5,683 nucleotides of DNA, from NCBI GenBank assembly GCA_003445125.1, contig DLVP01000071.1:1-5683 (forward strand), read 5' to 3'. The position numbers were made by a program, and so were the translations under genes. The notes under the pieces were generated by a model. The model searched no databases, had not been told where the DNA came from, and saw only the letters and a list, made by a program, of their open reading frames with translations. Shown here in pieces: positions 1 through 5,683 of this stretch (positions are counted from its first letter, which is position 1; each line of letters opens with the position of its first letter). Origin of the DNA: Oscillospiraceae bacterium. Its GTDB lineage: Bacteria; Bacillota; Clostridia; Oscillospirales; Ruminococcaceae.

Positions 1-32
1 TGCACTTGCTTGACATTCTGCCGGGTACGATT

Positions 33-164
33 CTATATAACGGCGCTGACAAAAATCAGCACGGCGAGGAGGAAAAGTCCGCCGAAAATGATTCCGTCGA
101 GAAGCCAAAGAGGGATGTTTACGCCGCGGTACAGCCCGCCGGATCTGTGTTCTTTCATGCGCAT
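33..164 (-). CDS. Small single-span membrane protein downstream of mglC
   Basis: This short gene encodes 43 residues from the ATG at 164, or 41 from the in-frame ATG at 158, and ends in TAG at 35-33. The protein has a polar, basic head (MRMKEHRSGGLYRGVNIP) followed by a hydrophobic stretch from about residue 17 to the C-terminus (LWLLDGIIFGG then LFLLAVLIFVSAVI). It is therefore predicted to be a one-pass membrane peptide with a cytoplasmic N-terminus. A Shine-Dalgarno AGGAAGG (169-175) lies 4 bases before the first ATG and 10 before the second, so the start is ambiguous. It follows mglC on the same strand after a 106-base gap with a hairpin. From memory, short proteins with a similar 'GLYR-V-IP' head occur behind sugar ABC operons in some Clostridia, but I cannot verify this. 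A role as an accessory to the transporter is only inference from position. I do not know the function. Confidence 0.6.
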   Translation of the reverse strand: MRMKEHRSGGLYRGVNIPLWLLDGIIFGGLFLLAVLIFVSAVI

Positions 165-175
165 CCTGCCTTCCT

Positions 176-224
176 GCGGACGCTTTTTTCGCGGGAAAAA
201 TTTTCCGCCACGGCAAGCGTCCGC
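176..224 (-). promoter_or_regulatory. Nested hairpin between mglC and the small membrane ORF
   Basis: A perfect 10-bp inverted repeat, GCGGACGCTT at 176-185 and AAGCGTCCGC at 215-224, encloses 29 bases. Inside it is a second, imperfect palindrome at 191-208 (GCGG ... CCGC with an A/T core). In the mgl transcript the 3' arm ends directly before the AGGAAGG Shine-Dalgarno of the small ORF. It is not followed by a U run in that direction, so it does not look like an intrinsic terminator. It could protect the 3' end of the mglBAC message, limit read-through, or control translation of the small ORF. The structure is seen in the sequence; the role is inference. Confidence 0.6.
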
Positions 225-270
225 CTTTCTTTCCGATCGGGTCTCCCAAAAGAGAAACGACCGTTTTTTG

Positions 271-1326
271 CTATTTTCTCACCAGATATTTTCGCATATC
301 GATCGCACAGGCGATCAGAATGATCAGTCCCTTGATGACGTACTGCATATTGGAGTCGATCGTCAGAAACGTCAGCCCGACAAAAATGATGCGCAGCAGC
401 ACCACGCCGAGAATTACGCCGCGAATCTTTCCGATGCCGCCGACAAACGACACCCCGCCGATTACGCAAGCGGCAATGGCGTCCAGCTCATAGTTTGCGC
501 CCGTGGCGGCACTGTTCGAGCCGATGCGCGCGGCTTCAATAAACCCGGTGAAGCCGTAGAGAATCCCCGCCAGCAGAAAAACCATCATGATCGTGAGCTG
601 GACGTTCACACCCGATACGTTGGCAGCTTCGGGGTTCGAGCCGACGGCAAACATATTTTTCCCGAACGCCGTCTTATTCCAGACCACCCACATGATCGCG
701 GTGATGACAATCGAATACCAGACGAAGTTCGGAATCGGCGTGTCGCCGATCGAGAGGATGCTCCCGGAAATGAAGTTGGTGTAGGATTCGTCCAGCCCGG
801 AAATGGACTGCCCGTTGTTGCCGCCGACCGTGAGGTACATCAGCAGCAAGCCGTAGACGATCAGCTGGGTGGACAGCGTGACAATGAACGGGTGCAGCGA
901 AAACTTCGCCGTGCAGAAGCCGTTGACCAGTCCGACCAACCCGCCGATGAACAGGGAAAGAAGCAGAGCGACAATGATCGGCAGCGTGGGAAGTGAGGGA
1001 AACATCTTGTTCTGATAGCCGCTTGCCTGCAACAGCGACGCGGCGACGCACGCCACCAGTCCCACAATGCGTCCGGCAGAGAGGTCGGTACCGGTGAGGA
1101 CGATACATCCCGCGATGCCGAGCGCGATGGGAAGGTTGGCAGCGGAGAGGGAAAGAATGTTGATCAACGACGGAATGCCCAGAAAATTGGGGTTGTAGAT
1201 TTCCACCGCGATGATGGCGAGGATGAGGAAAAGGTAAAGAGAATTGTTGATAAAAAATTCCCGCCGCCGCACGCGTTTCTGCCCGTTGTCAGCGGGCTTG
1301 AAGTTTCCGAGATCTGTATTTTCCAT
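271..1326 (-). CDS. mglC: Galactose/methyl-galactoside-type ABC transporter permease MglC
   Basis: This is the inner-membrane permease of a carbohydrate ABC importer (BPD_transp_2 family); it forms the sugar channel and couples to the ATPase MglA. The 351-residue protein is slightly longer than the E. coli MglC I recall (about 336). After a charged cytoplasmic head (residues 1-28) it is a multi-span hydrophobic protein. Landmarks that match MglC closely are GTDLSAGRIVGL at 79-90, the ATPase-contact loop GKNMFAVGSNPEAANVSGV at 222-240, and YELDAIAACVIGGVSFVGG at 279-297. It ends in a basic tail (RKYLVRK). The ATG at 1326 is supported by AAGGAGA (1333-1339), 6 bases upstream, which overlaps the mglA stop codon and suggests coupled translation. 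It is the third gene of the operon. The exact sugar cannot be read from the permease. Confidence 0.93.
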   Translation of the reverse strand: MENTDLGNFKPADNGQKRVRRREFFINNSLYLFLILAIIAVEIYNPNFLGIPSLINILSLSAANLPIALGIAGCIVLTGTDLSAGRIVGLVACVAASLLQASGYQNKMFPSLPTLPIIVALLLSLFIGGLVGLVNGFCTAKFSLHPFIVTLSTQLIVYGLLLMYLTVGGNNGQSISGLDESYTNFISGSILSIGDTPIPNFVWYSIVITAIMWVVWNKTAFGKNMFAVGSNPEAANVSGVNVQLTIMMVFLLAGILYGFTGFIEAARIGSNSAATGANYELDAIAACVIGGVSFVGGIGKIRGVILGVVLLRIIFVGLTFLTIDSNMQYVIKGLIILIACAIDMRKYLVRK

Positions 1327-1337
1327 GTCTTTTCTCC

Positions 1338-2834
1338 TTACACATAACTGGCGGCAAGCGCCATAATTTCTTCCTGCGTGGCGGTTTTCGCGTCGAGTAC
1401 GCCCGCCAGACGTCCGCCGCTCATCACGGCGATGCGGTCGCAGACGCCGAGCAGCTCGGGCATTTCCGAGGAAACCATGACCACCGATTTGCCCTTGGCG
1501 GCAAGCTCGGTGATGAGACGGTAAATTTCATATTTCGCCCCCACGTCGATGCCGCGGGTAGGCTCGTCCAACAATAAGACCTCCGGCTCGGTGAGCAGCC
1601 AGCGGCCGAGAATCACCTTTTGCTGATTGCCGCCGGAGAGGGTCTGAATTTTGGTTTTCACCGACGGGGTTTTGATTCTCAGCGAACGGATTTTGTGTTC
1701 CGTGTCGCTTTTCATGCGTTTGCCGCTGAGAAAAAGCCCGGCGGTGCGGTAGTTTTTGAGACTGGAAATGACGGTGTTTTCCTGAATGTTGAGGACGCCG
1801 AAAATTCCCGTGGCACGGCGTTCTTCGGTCAGAAGGGCAAACCCGTGGGCGATCGAATCGCGGGCATTTTTGTTTTTCACGGGTTCCCCGTGCAGAATCA
1901 CCCTGCCGCCGCTGCGCGCGGAAATACCGAACAGGTTTTCCAGCACCTCCGTCCGTCCCGCGCCCGCCAGCCCCGCCAGTCCGAGAATTTCCCCGCTTCT
2001 GACGGAAAACGACACCTCGCGGACGGGCGAATACCGCGAGGAAAGCCCCTCCACCCGCAAAAGCTCCTTGCCCGGGCGGTTGATTTTTTCGGGAAATCGG
2101 TTTTTCAGCTCCCGCCCCACCATCAGACGGATGAGCCGATCCATGGTCAGCTCCGCGGCGGGTTCGGTGGCAATCCATGTGCCGTCGCGCATGACGGTCA
2201 CTTCGTCGCTGATGCGCAGAATTTCTTCCATTTTGTGGGAGATGTAGATGATCCCGCACCCACGGGCTTTGAGCTGCCCGATGATTTCAAACAGATGCTC
2301 GACCTCCTGCTCGGTCAGTGAGGAGGTCGGTTCGTCAAACACAATGACCTTGGAACGGTAGGAAACCGCCTTGGCGATTTCCGCCATTTGTCGCTGGGAC
2401 ACGGGCATACGGGACATCACGGTTTTCGGATCGACCGAGAGCTTCAGCTCCTTGAATAACGCCGTCGTTTCCCGCACCATTTTTCCCTCGTCCACAAACA
2501 GCCCGCCGATTTTCGGAAACCTTCCGAGCCAGAGATTGTCCATCACACTGCGCTTGAGCGCCTGATTCAGCTCCTGGTGCACCATGGCGACTCCGTGCTC
2601 CAGCGCTTCGCGGGAGCTTCGGAAGGAGACGGGCGCGCCCTCCAGCAGAATTTCTCCGCTGTCGGGATGATAGATGCCGAACAGGCATTTCATCAGCGTG
2701 GATTTCCCCGCGCCGTTTTCCCCCATCAGGGCGTGAACCGTGCCCGCCTTGACGGTGAGGCTCACGCGGTCAAGCGCCTTGACGCCGGGAAAGGACTTGC
2801 AGATGTCTTTCATTTGCAGCAATACTTGAGCCAT
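1338..2834 (-). CDS. mglA: Sugar ABC transporter ATP-binding protein MglA (two fused ATPase domains)
   Basis: This cytoplasmic ATPase powers the Mgl importer. The 498 residues match the usual length and carry two nucleotide-binding domains. Domain 1 has Walker [10 protein letters not shown] at 38-46, Q-loop Q87, a degenerate signature region ([13 protein letters not shown], about 144-156), Walker B VIVFDEP at 163-169 and switch H200. Domain 2 has a degenerate Walker A (GLAGAGRT, 288-295) with Arg294 in place of the lysine, a full signature LSGGNQQ at 399-405, Walker B VLLLDEP at 419-425, and Ser456 where the switch histidine would be. This asymmetric pattern is typical of the MglA/RbsA/XylG family, where one composite site is defective, so it is not damage. 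GGAGA at 2841-2845 lies 6 bases before the ATG, inside the end of mglB. Only 2 bases separate the mglB stop from this start. Confidence 0.95.
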   Translation of the reverse strand: MAQVLLQMKDICKSFPGVKALDRVSLTVKAGTVHALMGENGAGKSTLMKCLFGIYHPDSGEILLEGAPVSFRSSREALEHGVAMVHQELNQALKRSVMDNLWLGRFPKIGGLFVDEGKMVRETTALFKELKLSVDPKTVMSRMPVSQRQMAEIAKAVSYRSKVIVFDEPTSSLTEQEVEHLFEIIGQLKARGCGIIYISHKMEEILRISDEVTVMRDGTWIATEPAAELTMDRLIRLMVGRELKNRFPEKINRPGKELLRVEGLSSRYSPVREVSFSVRSGEILGLAGLAGAGRTEVLENLFGISARSGGRVILHGEPVKNKNARDSIAHGFALLTEERRATGIFGVLNIQENTVISSLKNYRTAGLFLSGKRMKSDTEHKIRSLRIKTPSVKTKIQTLSGGNQQKVILGRWLLTEPEVLLLDEPTRGIDVGAKYEIYRLITELAAKGKSVVMVSSEMPELLGVCDRIAVMSGGRLAGVLDAKTATQEEIMALAASYV

Positions 2835-2836
2835 AC

Positions 2837-3910
2837 TTACTCTCCGAGATATTTCGCATACGCAATGCGGATTTTGGCGACATTGTCATCGACGGTGTAG
2901 ATGTCGGTGTTTTTGAGCAGCGCCTCGCCTGCCAGCCCGTTTTCAACCAGTGTGGTCAATGCCTGCGCCATGCCGTCGGAATCCTGGCGGATTGTGCCGA
3001 CCATGGAGCCTTTGGCAATCAGACTTTTCGCCGCGTCGGTCGCGTCCACGCCGAATACGGGAATAAATTTGTCCCCGCCCGCAAGATTGTAGCCGATCGT
3101 GTTAAGCGCGGAAACCGCGCCCTCCGCCATGCCGTCGTTGTTGCAGATGACAAGCTCCACCATGTTGTTGTTGGCGTCGTTGTAGGCGGTGAAAATTGTG
3201 GTCATATATTCGTTGGCAGCCGCCGCTGACCATTTGCCGTCGCGATCCACGAGATAGCCGTCGGAATTGGCAGCATCGTAAAAGACCAGCGGCTTGAGAC
3301 CTGCGGCGCTCAGAACGGCGTCGGCATCCTCCACGCCGTAGCGCGTGCGGTAAATCGCTTCGCTGTTGCCTTTTTCACCCATGAAACAGACATAACTGAT
3401 CTGTCCGTCTCCGTTTCTGTCCACTTCGGAGAAATGATCGCGCACGTATTCGCCGACCATTTCTCCCTGCATATGCCCCGCTTCGGCGGCGTCGGTGCCG
3501 ACAAACGCGCACCGGTCATAACTGTTGACCACCTTGTCGGAAACCTCGCGGTTGAAAAACACGACGGGGATTTTTGCATTTTTTGCCATGTTCACGATGC
3601 TCGCTGCCGCTTCGTCGGAGCCGGTGGTGACCACGTTGACGACAATCATGCGCGCGCCTTTGGTGATCGCGGTCTGAATCTGTTCGGTCTGTGTGGTCTG
3701 GTTGCTGTTGCCGTCATAGTCCTGATAGGAAATCCCCGCAGCGGACAGCTTGCGGTCAAGCGCGGAACGGACAGTGGAAATGTAGGTGTCACTGTAAGAG
3801 TAGTAAAATACATGAACATCCGCCCCGTTTCTTCCCGTGCAGGCGGCGAGTCCCGTCAGACAGAAAGCCGCGAGCGCGGCGGCGGTGCAGAAACCGAAAA
3901 ATCTTCGCAT
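2837..3910 (-). CDS. mglB: Galactose/glucose-binding lipoprotein MglB-like
   Basis: This is the extracellular substrate-binding protein of the importer (Peripla_BP_4 type), 357 residues. A signal peptide ends in the lipobox LAAC with Cys24 as the predicted lipid anchor. A calcium-loop motif, D164-R-N166-G-D168-G-Q170-I, corresponds to the EF-hand-like loop of E. coli galactose-binding protein. By my manual alignment, the E. coli sugar ligands D14, N91, R158, N211 and D236 are kept (D41, N120, R188, N258, D289), and the W183 equivalent is probably W227. F16 becomes Y43, H152 becomes N182, D154 becomes E184 and N256 becomes Q309. About 11 extra residues precede W227. The sugar may therefore not be exactly galactose or glucose. 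AAGGAGA (3918-3924) sits 7 bases before the ATG at 3910. It is the first gene of the operon. Confidence 0.9.
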   Translation of the reverse strand: MRRFFGFCTAAALAAFCLTGLAACTGRNGADVHVFYYSYSDTYISTVRSALDRKLSAAGISYQDYDGNSNQTTQTEQIQTAITKGARMIVVNVVTTGSDEAAASIVNMAKNAKIPVVFFNREVSDKVVNSYDRCAFVGTDAAEAGHMQGEMVGEYVRDHFSEVDRNGDGQISYVCFMGEKGNSEAIYRTRYGVEDADAVLSAAGLKPLVFYDAANSDGYLVDRDGKWSAAAANEYMTTIFTAYNDANNNMVELVICNNDGMAEGAVSALNTIGYNLAGGDKFIPVFGVDATDAAKSLIAKGSMVGTIRQDSDGMAQALTTLVENGLAGEALLKNTDIYTVDDNVAKIRIAYAKYLGE

Positions 3911-3927
3911 AAACGCATCTCCTTTTG

Positions 3928-3956
3928 TTTACATTGTGTTCCGTGCAAAAAAGAAT
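3928..3956 (+). promoter_or_regulatory. Possible weak promoter facing the SpoIIM-like gene
   Basis: TTTACA (3928-3933, 5 of 6 to the -35 consensus) is followed after 17 bases by AAGAAT (3951-3956, 4 of 6 to the -10 consensus). A transcript from here would begin near 3963 and carry the 3970-3990 inverted repeat in its leader. The match is modest, and the only support is spacing and position in a divergent gap. Confidence 0.3.
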
Positions 3957-3961
3957 ACACC

Positions 3962-3967
3962 TGTCAA
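3962..3967 (-). promoter_or_regulatory. Candidate -35 box of the mglBAC promoter
   Basis: A perfect TTGACA reads toward mglB about 50 bases before its start codon. No good -10 lies 16-18 bases downstream (the expected place reads ACGGAA), so this is either an activator-dependent promoter with a poor -10 or a chance match. It abuts the inverted repeat at 3970-3990 on its upstream side, which would suit a regulator-binding site. Only the -35 box is marked. Confidence 0.3.
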
Positions 3968-3969
3968 CT

Positions 3970-3990
3970 TTTTCCGCATAAAGCGGAAAA
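3970..3990. repeat. Perfect inverted repeat in the divergent control region (candidate operator)
   Basis: TTTTCCGC (3970-3977) and GCGGAAAA (3983-3990) are perfect inverse complements around a 5-base centre. The element lies between the divergently transcribed mglB and SpoIIM-like genes and touches the TTGACA box facing mglB. It could be an operator for a dimeric regulator or an mRNA hairpin in the rightward leader. A weak run of T follows it in the leftward direction only inside the arm, so a terminator role is unlikely. I do not recognise it as a catabolite-response (cre) site. Confidence 0.5.
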
Positions 3991-4037
3991 CGGCGGCATA
4001 CGATGCAATGAAATGCAAAAGGAATGGGGACGGGAAA

Positions 4038-4595
4038 ATGCCGGACAAAACAAAGGACAAACTGCTTTTTTCGCTGATGCTGTTTCTGCTTTCGGGGATT
4101 CTTCTGGGCGCGCTGAGCGTGGGTCGGGTGTCGGAAAAGCTGTTGGCGGCACTTTGGCACGGTGCCGAACAGACAAGCGTCTGGGCACACTTTTTTTCGG
4201 CACTCTCGTCGGACGTGCTGCTGCTGGCGGCGCTGTTCATACTCGGTCTGGGGTGTGCCGCGCCGGTGTTTGTGTTTCCGATGATGCTGTTTCACGGACT
4301 GGGACTCGGCGTGACGGGCGCGTATCTTTGCCGTGCGGGCGAAAGCGTGCTGTCGGAATTTCTGAAACTGTCGGCGGGCGCGGCGGGGACGTGCTTTGTG
4401 CTGCTGTATGCGGGAAAAGAAGCGCTTCTCATGTCCTGCGCGTTTCTGAAAGCGGCGGGAAAGACGGGCAGCGGAGAAAATTTTTCGGGGCGCGTGAAAA
4501 AATATTGTTTGAAATTTCTCGTATTTGCTGTTATACTGTTAATAAACGCATTGTTCGACACAATGCTTTCGGTTTTGGCGGGAAAGACCGCCTGA
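4038..4595 (+). CDS. SpoIIM-like integral membrane protein
   Basis: This is a 185-residue, strongly hydrophobic protein. Likely membrane segments lie at about 9-29, 58-82, 84-100, 112-137 and 155-180. The arrangement of a first span, a loop, then 'FFSALSSD', a Gly/Pro-rich span and FHGLGLGVTGAYL (85-97) resembles the stage II sporulation protein M family of Clostridia, whose Bacillus member helps form the septal peptidoglycan-remodelling complex during engulfment. Many family members lie outside sporulation loci, so a sporulation role here is not established, and I give no symbol. The start is uncertain. ATG 4038 is chosen because the first span begins soon after it and a G-rich GGGGA (4026-4030) lies 7 bases upstream. 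An in-frame ATG at 4008 has no ribosome site. The gene is 13 bases from the DUF624 gene and probably co-transcribed with it. Confidence 0.6.
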   Translation: MPDKTKDKLLFSLMLFLLSGILLGALSVGRVSEKLLAALWHGAEQTSVWAHFFSALSSDVLLLAALFILGLGCAAPVFVFPMMLFHGLGLGVTGAYLCRAGESVLSEFLKLSAGAAGTCFVLLYAGKEALLMSCAFLKAAGKTGSGENFSGRVKKYCLKFLVFAVILLINALFDTMLSVLAGKTA

Positions 4596-4608
4596 AAAGG
4601 AGAACGGT

Positions 4609-5412
4609 ATGGCAGGATTTTTGGGCATCGGAGATTTCACGAAGGAAGGACCGGGCGTCAATAAAAACGGCGCGAAGAAAAAACGCTTTTTTGCGTTCTG
4701 GGAGATTTTTTGGCGCAAAAAGGGAAAACTGATCCTGATCAATGTGCTGTATCTGGTGTGCTGTCTGCCGCTGGTCACGATCGGACCGGCGACGGCGGGG
4801 CTGATGCTGGTGCTGCGGAATATGGCAAACGAGCAGCCGACGTTTGAATCCTCGGATTTCTTCGACGGCTTCCGAAAAAATTTCAAACAGGCGTTCCCCG
4901 TGGGACTGCTGTTCACTCTGCTGTTTGCGGTGGATCTGTTCGGCGTGTGGTTTTACAGTCAGATGGCGGCGGAGCGGGCGGAAATGAAAACGCTGGCGAT
5001 GATTGCGATGATCGTGCTGTTCGGCGTGTTCTTCATCCTGCTGTTCATGTCGTTTTACGTGTACCTGCTGATGGTGACCTGCAATCTGAAATTCAAACCG
5101 CTGATGAAAAACGCGTTTATTTTAAGTCTGGTCGCGCTGAAAACAAATATTCTCACGGCGCTTTCGATGATCGGACTGCTGGCGCTGTTTCTGCTTCCGA
5201 TGTTTCTGTATGTGTCGCTCTATCCGTTGTCCGTGATTCTGCTGGTGCTTTACGGCGCGTCGCTTCCCGGATTGGCGGTGGCGTTCAATTCGTACCCGTA
5301 TATTACCAAATATGTCACCGATCCGTACTATGAAGAACATGCCGACGAGAGAAAAACGCCGACCGAGGAAGCAATTTTCGAGGATCAGACGGGAAAAGAT
5401 GAAAAAAATTAA
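4609..5412 (+). CDS. DUF624 (YesL-like) membrane protein
   Basis: This 267-residue membrane protein begins with a polar head typical of clostridial YesL-like proteins (GPGVNKNGAKKKRFFAFWEI, 15-34). The family hallmark comes next: a first span with LPLVTIGPATAGLMLVLRN at 53-71. Further hydrophobic segments lie near 97-115, 127-156, 168-203 and 205-226. The motif YITKYVTDPYYEEH follows at 231-244, and the protein ends in a charged, probably cytoplasmic tail. AAGGAG (4597-4602), 6 bases before the ATG, fixes the start. B. subtilis YesL lies in a pectin/rhamnogalacturonan locus, and relatives often sit by carbohydrate ABC transporters. Here the neighbouring mglBAC operon is divergent, two genes away. 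The molecular function of DUF624 is unknown, and any link to sugar uptake is inference. No clear terminator follows the stop codon. Confidence 0.85.
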   Translation: MAGFLGIGDFTKEGPGVNKNGAKKKRFFAFWEIFWRKKGKLILINVLYLVCCLPLVTIGPATAGLMLVLRNMANEQPTFESSDFFDGFRKNFKQAFPVGLLFTLLFAVDLFGVWFYSQMAAERAEMKTLAMIAMIVLFGVFFILLFMSFYVYLLMVTCNLKFKPLMKNAFILSLVALKTNILTALSMIGLLALFLLPMFLYVSLYPLSVILLVLYGASLPGLAVAFNSYPYITKYVTDPYYEEHADERKTPTEEAIFEDQTGKDEKN

Positions 5413-5420
5413 AAAAACTC

Positions 5421-5448
5421 TTGCAATCGGCAAAAAACGTGGTATAAT
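5421..5448 (+). promoter_or_regulatory. Strong extended -10 promoter for rimP
   Basis: TTGCAA (5421-5426, 4 of 6) is followed after 16 bases by a perfect TATAAT (5443-5448). A TG at 5440-5441 gives the extended -10 form TGnTATAAT. Transcription should start near 5455, leaving a leader of roughly 65 bases before rimP. This is the best housekeeping-sigma promoter in the window and separates rimP from the upstream membrane-protein genes. Confidence 0.8.
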
Positions 5449-5470
5449 ATAAGAAGAATATGTATTGACT

Positions 5471-5494
5471 AAAGAGTAGGGCGACCTGCTCTTT
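5471..5494 (+). promoter_or_regulatory. rimP leader hairpin with GNRA tetraloop (possible attenuator)
   Basis: AAAGAGTAGG (5471-5480) pairs with CCTGCTCTTT (5485-5494) over 10 base pairs with one G-U wobble, capped by a GCGA (GNRA) tetraloop at 5481-5484. The 3' arm runs into a T-rich stretch (TTTT then GTTTA), giving a terminator-like shape inside the rimP leader. From memory, comparable 'AGAG...CTCTT' hairpins precede rimP in many Clostridia. It may attenuate the rimP operon, stabilise its message, or stop read-through from the DUF624 gene. The fold is seen in the sequence; the role is inferred. Confidence 0.65.
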
Positions 5495-5519
5495 TGTTTA
5501 TGTTAAGAGAGGGTAGCGT

Positions 5520-5683
5520 ATGGCAAAAGGCAAAAACACCGTGGCAACCGTCACCGAGCTTGCCGCTCCCGTCGCCGCGGAATGCGGCGTGCGGCTGTGG
5601 GATGTGCGGTTTGAGAAGGAAGGCGCGGGGTGGTATCTGCGCATTGTGATCGATAAGGACGGCGGCGTGAATATCGACGACTG
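5520..5683 (+). CDS. rimP: Ribosome maturation factor RimP (5' part, cut by window edge)
   Basis: Only the first 54 codons are present; the frame is open at the right edge. RimP is a cytoplasmic factor needed for assembly of the 30S ribosomal subunit. The visible N-terminal domain has the family pattern: TELAAPVAAECGVRLWDVRF (about residues 12-31), WYLRIVIDKDGGVNIDD (38-54), with the acidic turn that normally leads into 'DC'. GAGAGGG (5507-5513) lies 6 bases before the ATG. In most bacteria rimP heads an operon with nusA and infB, which would lie beyond this window. It has its own promoter and a structured leader. Confidence 0.92.
   Translation, partial: MAKGKNTVATVTELAAPVAAECGVRLWDVRFEKEGAGWYLRIVIDKDGGVNIDD

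Noticed and set aside
176..224. Inverted repeat as an intrinsic terminator of the mgl operon
   Set aside because: No U tract follows the stem on the minus strand; a Shine-Dalgarno and small ORF follow instead.
10..996. Long plus-strand open frame of 328 codons opposite mglC
   Set aside because: It lies antisense to a clear mglC, has a low-complexity, Arg/Asp/Gln-rich translation and no family resemblance. GC-rich codon bias of the true gene explains the open frame.
1528..2321. Long frames on both strands inside mglA
   Set aside because: The full mglA frame has all the expected ATPase motifs in order; the others are shadows of it.
1338..2834. Missing lysine in the second Walker A and missing switch histidine in MglA
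   Set aside because: This asymmetry is normal for the MglA/RbsA/XylG family and is not evidence of decay.
201..3977. Shared TTTTCCGC word in palindromes at both ends of the mgl operon (201-208 and 3970-3977)
   Set aside because: The arms are arranged in opposite order in the two palindromes and an 8-base match is easily due to chance, so I do not claim a common regulator.
3434..4732. Plus-strand open frame of 432 codons crossing mglB, the control region and the SpoIIM-like gene
   Set aside because: It overlaps three well-supported features in other frames and gives an Arg/Gly-rich translation without recognisable domains.
1..5683. CRISPR array, tRNA, rRNA, insertion sequence or phage genes
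   Set aside because: No regularly spaced repeats, tRNA-like cloverleaf, transposase or phage motifs were seen on either strand.

Overview
The window looks like ordinary chromosome from a moderately GC-rich member of the Clostridia, most likely a gut Oscillospiraceae/Ruminococcaceae-type bacterium. The reasons are clear Shine-Dalgarno sites (AAGGAGA-like) in front of most genes, a lipoprotein-type sugar-binding protein, a SpoIIM-like protein, a DUF624 (YesL-like) protein of the clostridial form, and a rimP gene with a Firmicutes-type hairpin leader. The taxonomic placement is inference from gene style only.

Minus strand, about 3910 down to 33: a compact sugar ABC transporter operon in the order mglB (lipoprotein binding protein), mglA (double ATPase), mglC (permease). 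Gaps are only a few bases, and the Shine-Dalgarno sites lie in or against the preceding stop codons. After mglC comes a 106-base gap with a strong nested inverted repeat. A very small reading frame follows (41 or 43 residues, one membrane span) with its own Shine-Dalgarno site, and it is probably the last gene of the transcript. Bases 1-32 hold nothing I can identify.

Bases 3911-4037 form a divergent control region. It contains a perfect 8-bp inverted repeat, a TTGACA box facing mglB without a convincing -10, a possible weak promoter facing right, and an ATGCAA direct repeat spaced one helical turn.

Plus strand, 4038-5412: two membrane-protein genes in tandem, a SpoIIM-like protein and a DUF624/YesL-like protein. 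At 5413-5519 there is a strong extended -10 promoter and a leader with a 10-bp hairpin capped by a GNRA tetraloop. This leads into rimP, which is cut by the right edge and probably begins the nusA/infB-type translation operon.

Functionally, the left half imports a galactose/glucose-like sugar: MglB captures it outside the membrane, MglC forms the channel, and MglA drives transport. The right half changes to membrane proteins of poorly known role and then housekeeping ribosome maturation. I see no phage, transposon, CRISPR or obvious horizontally acquired system. The least explained items are the tiny membrane protein behind mglC with its hairpin, and the non-standard sugar pocket of MglB.
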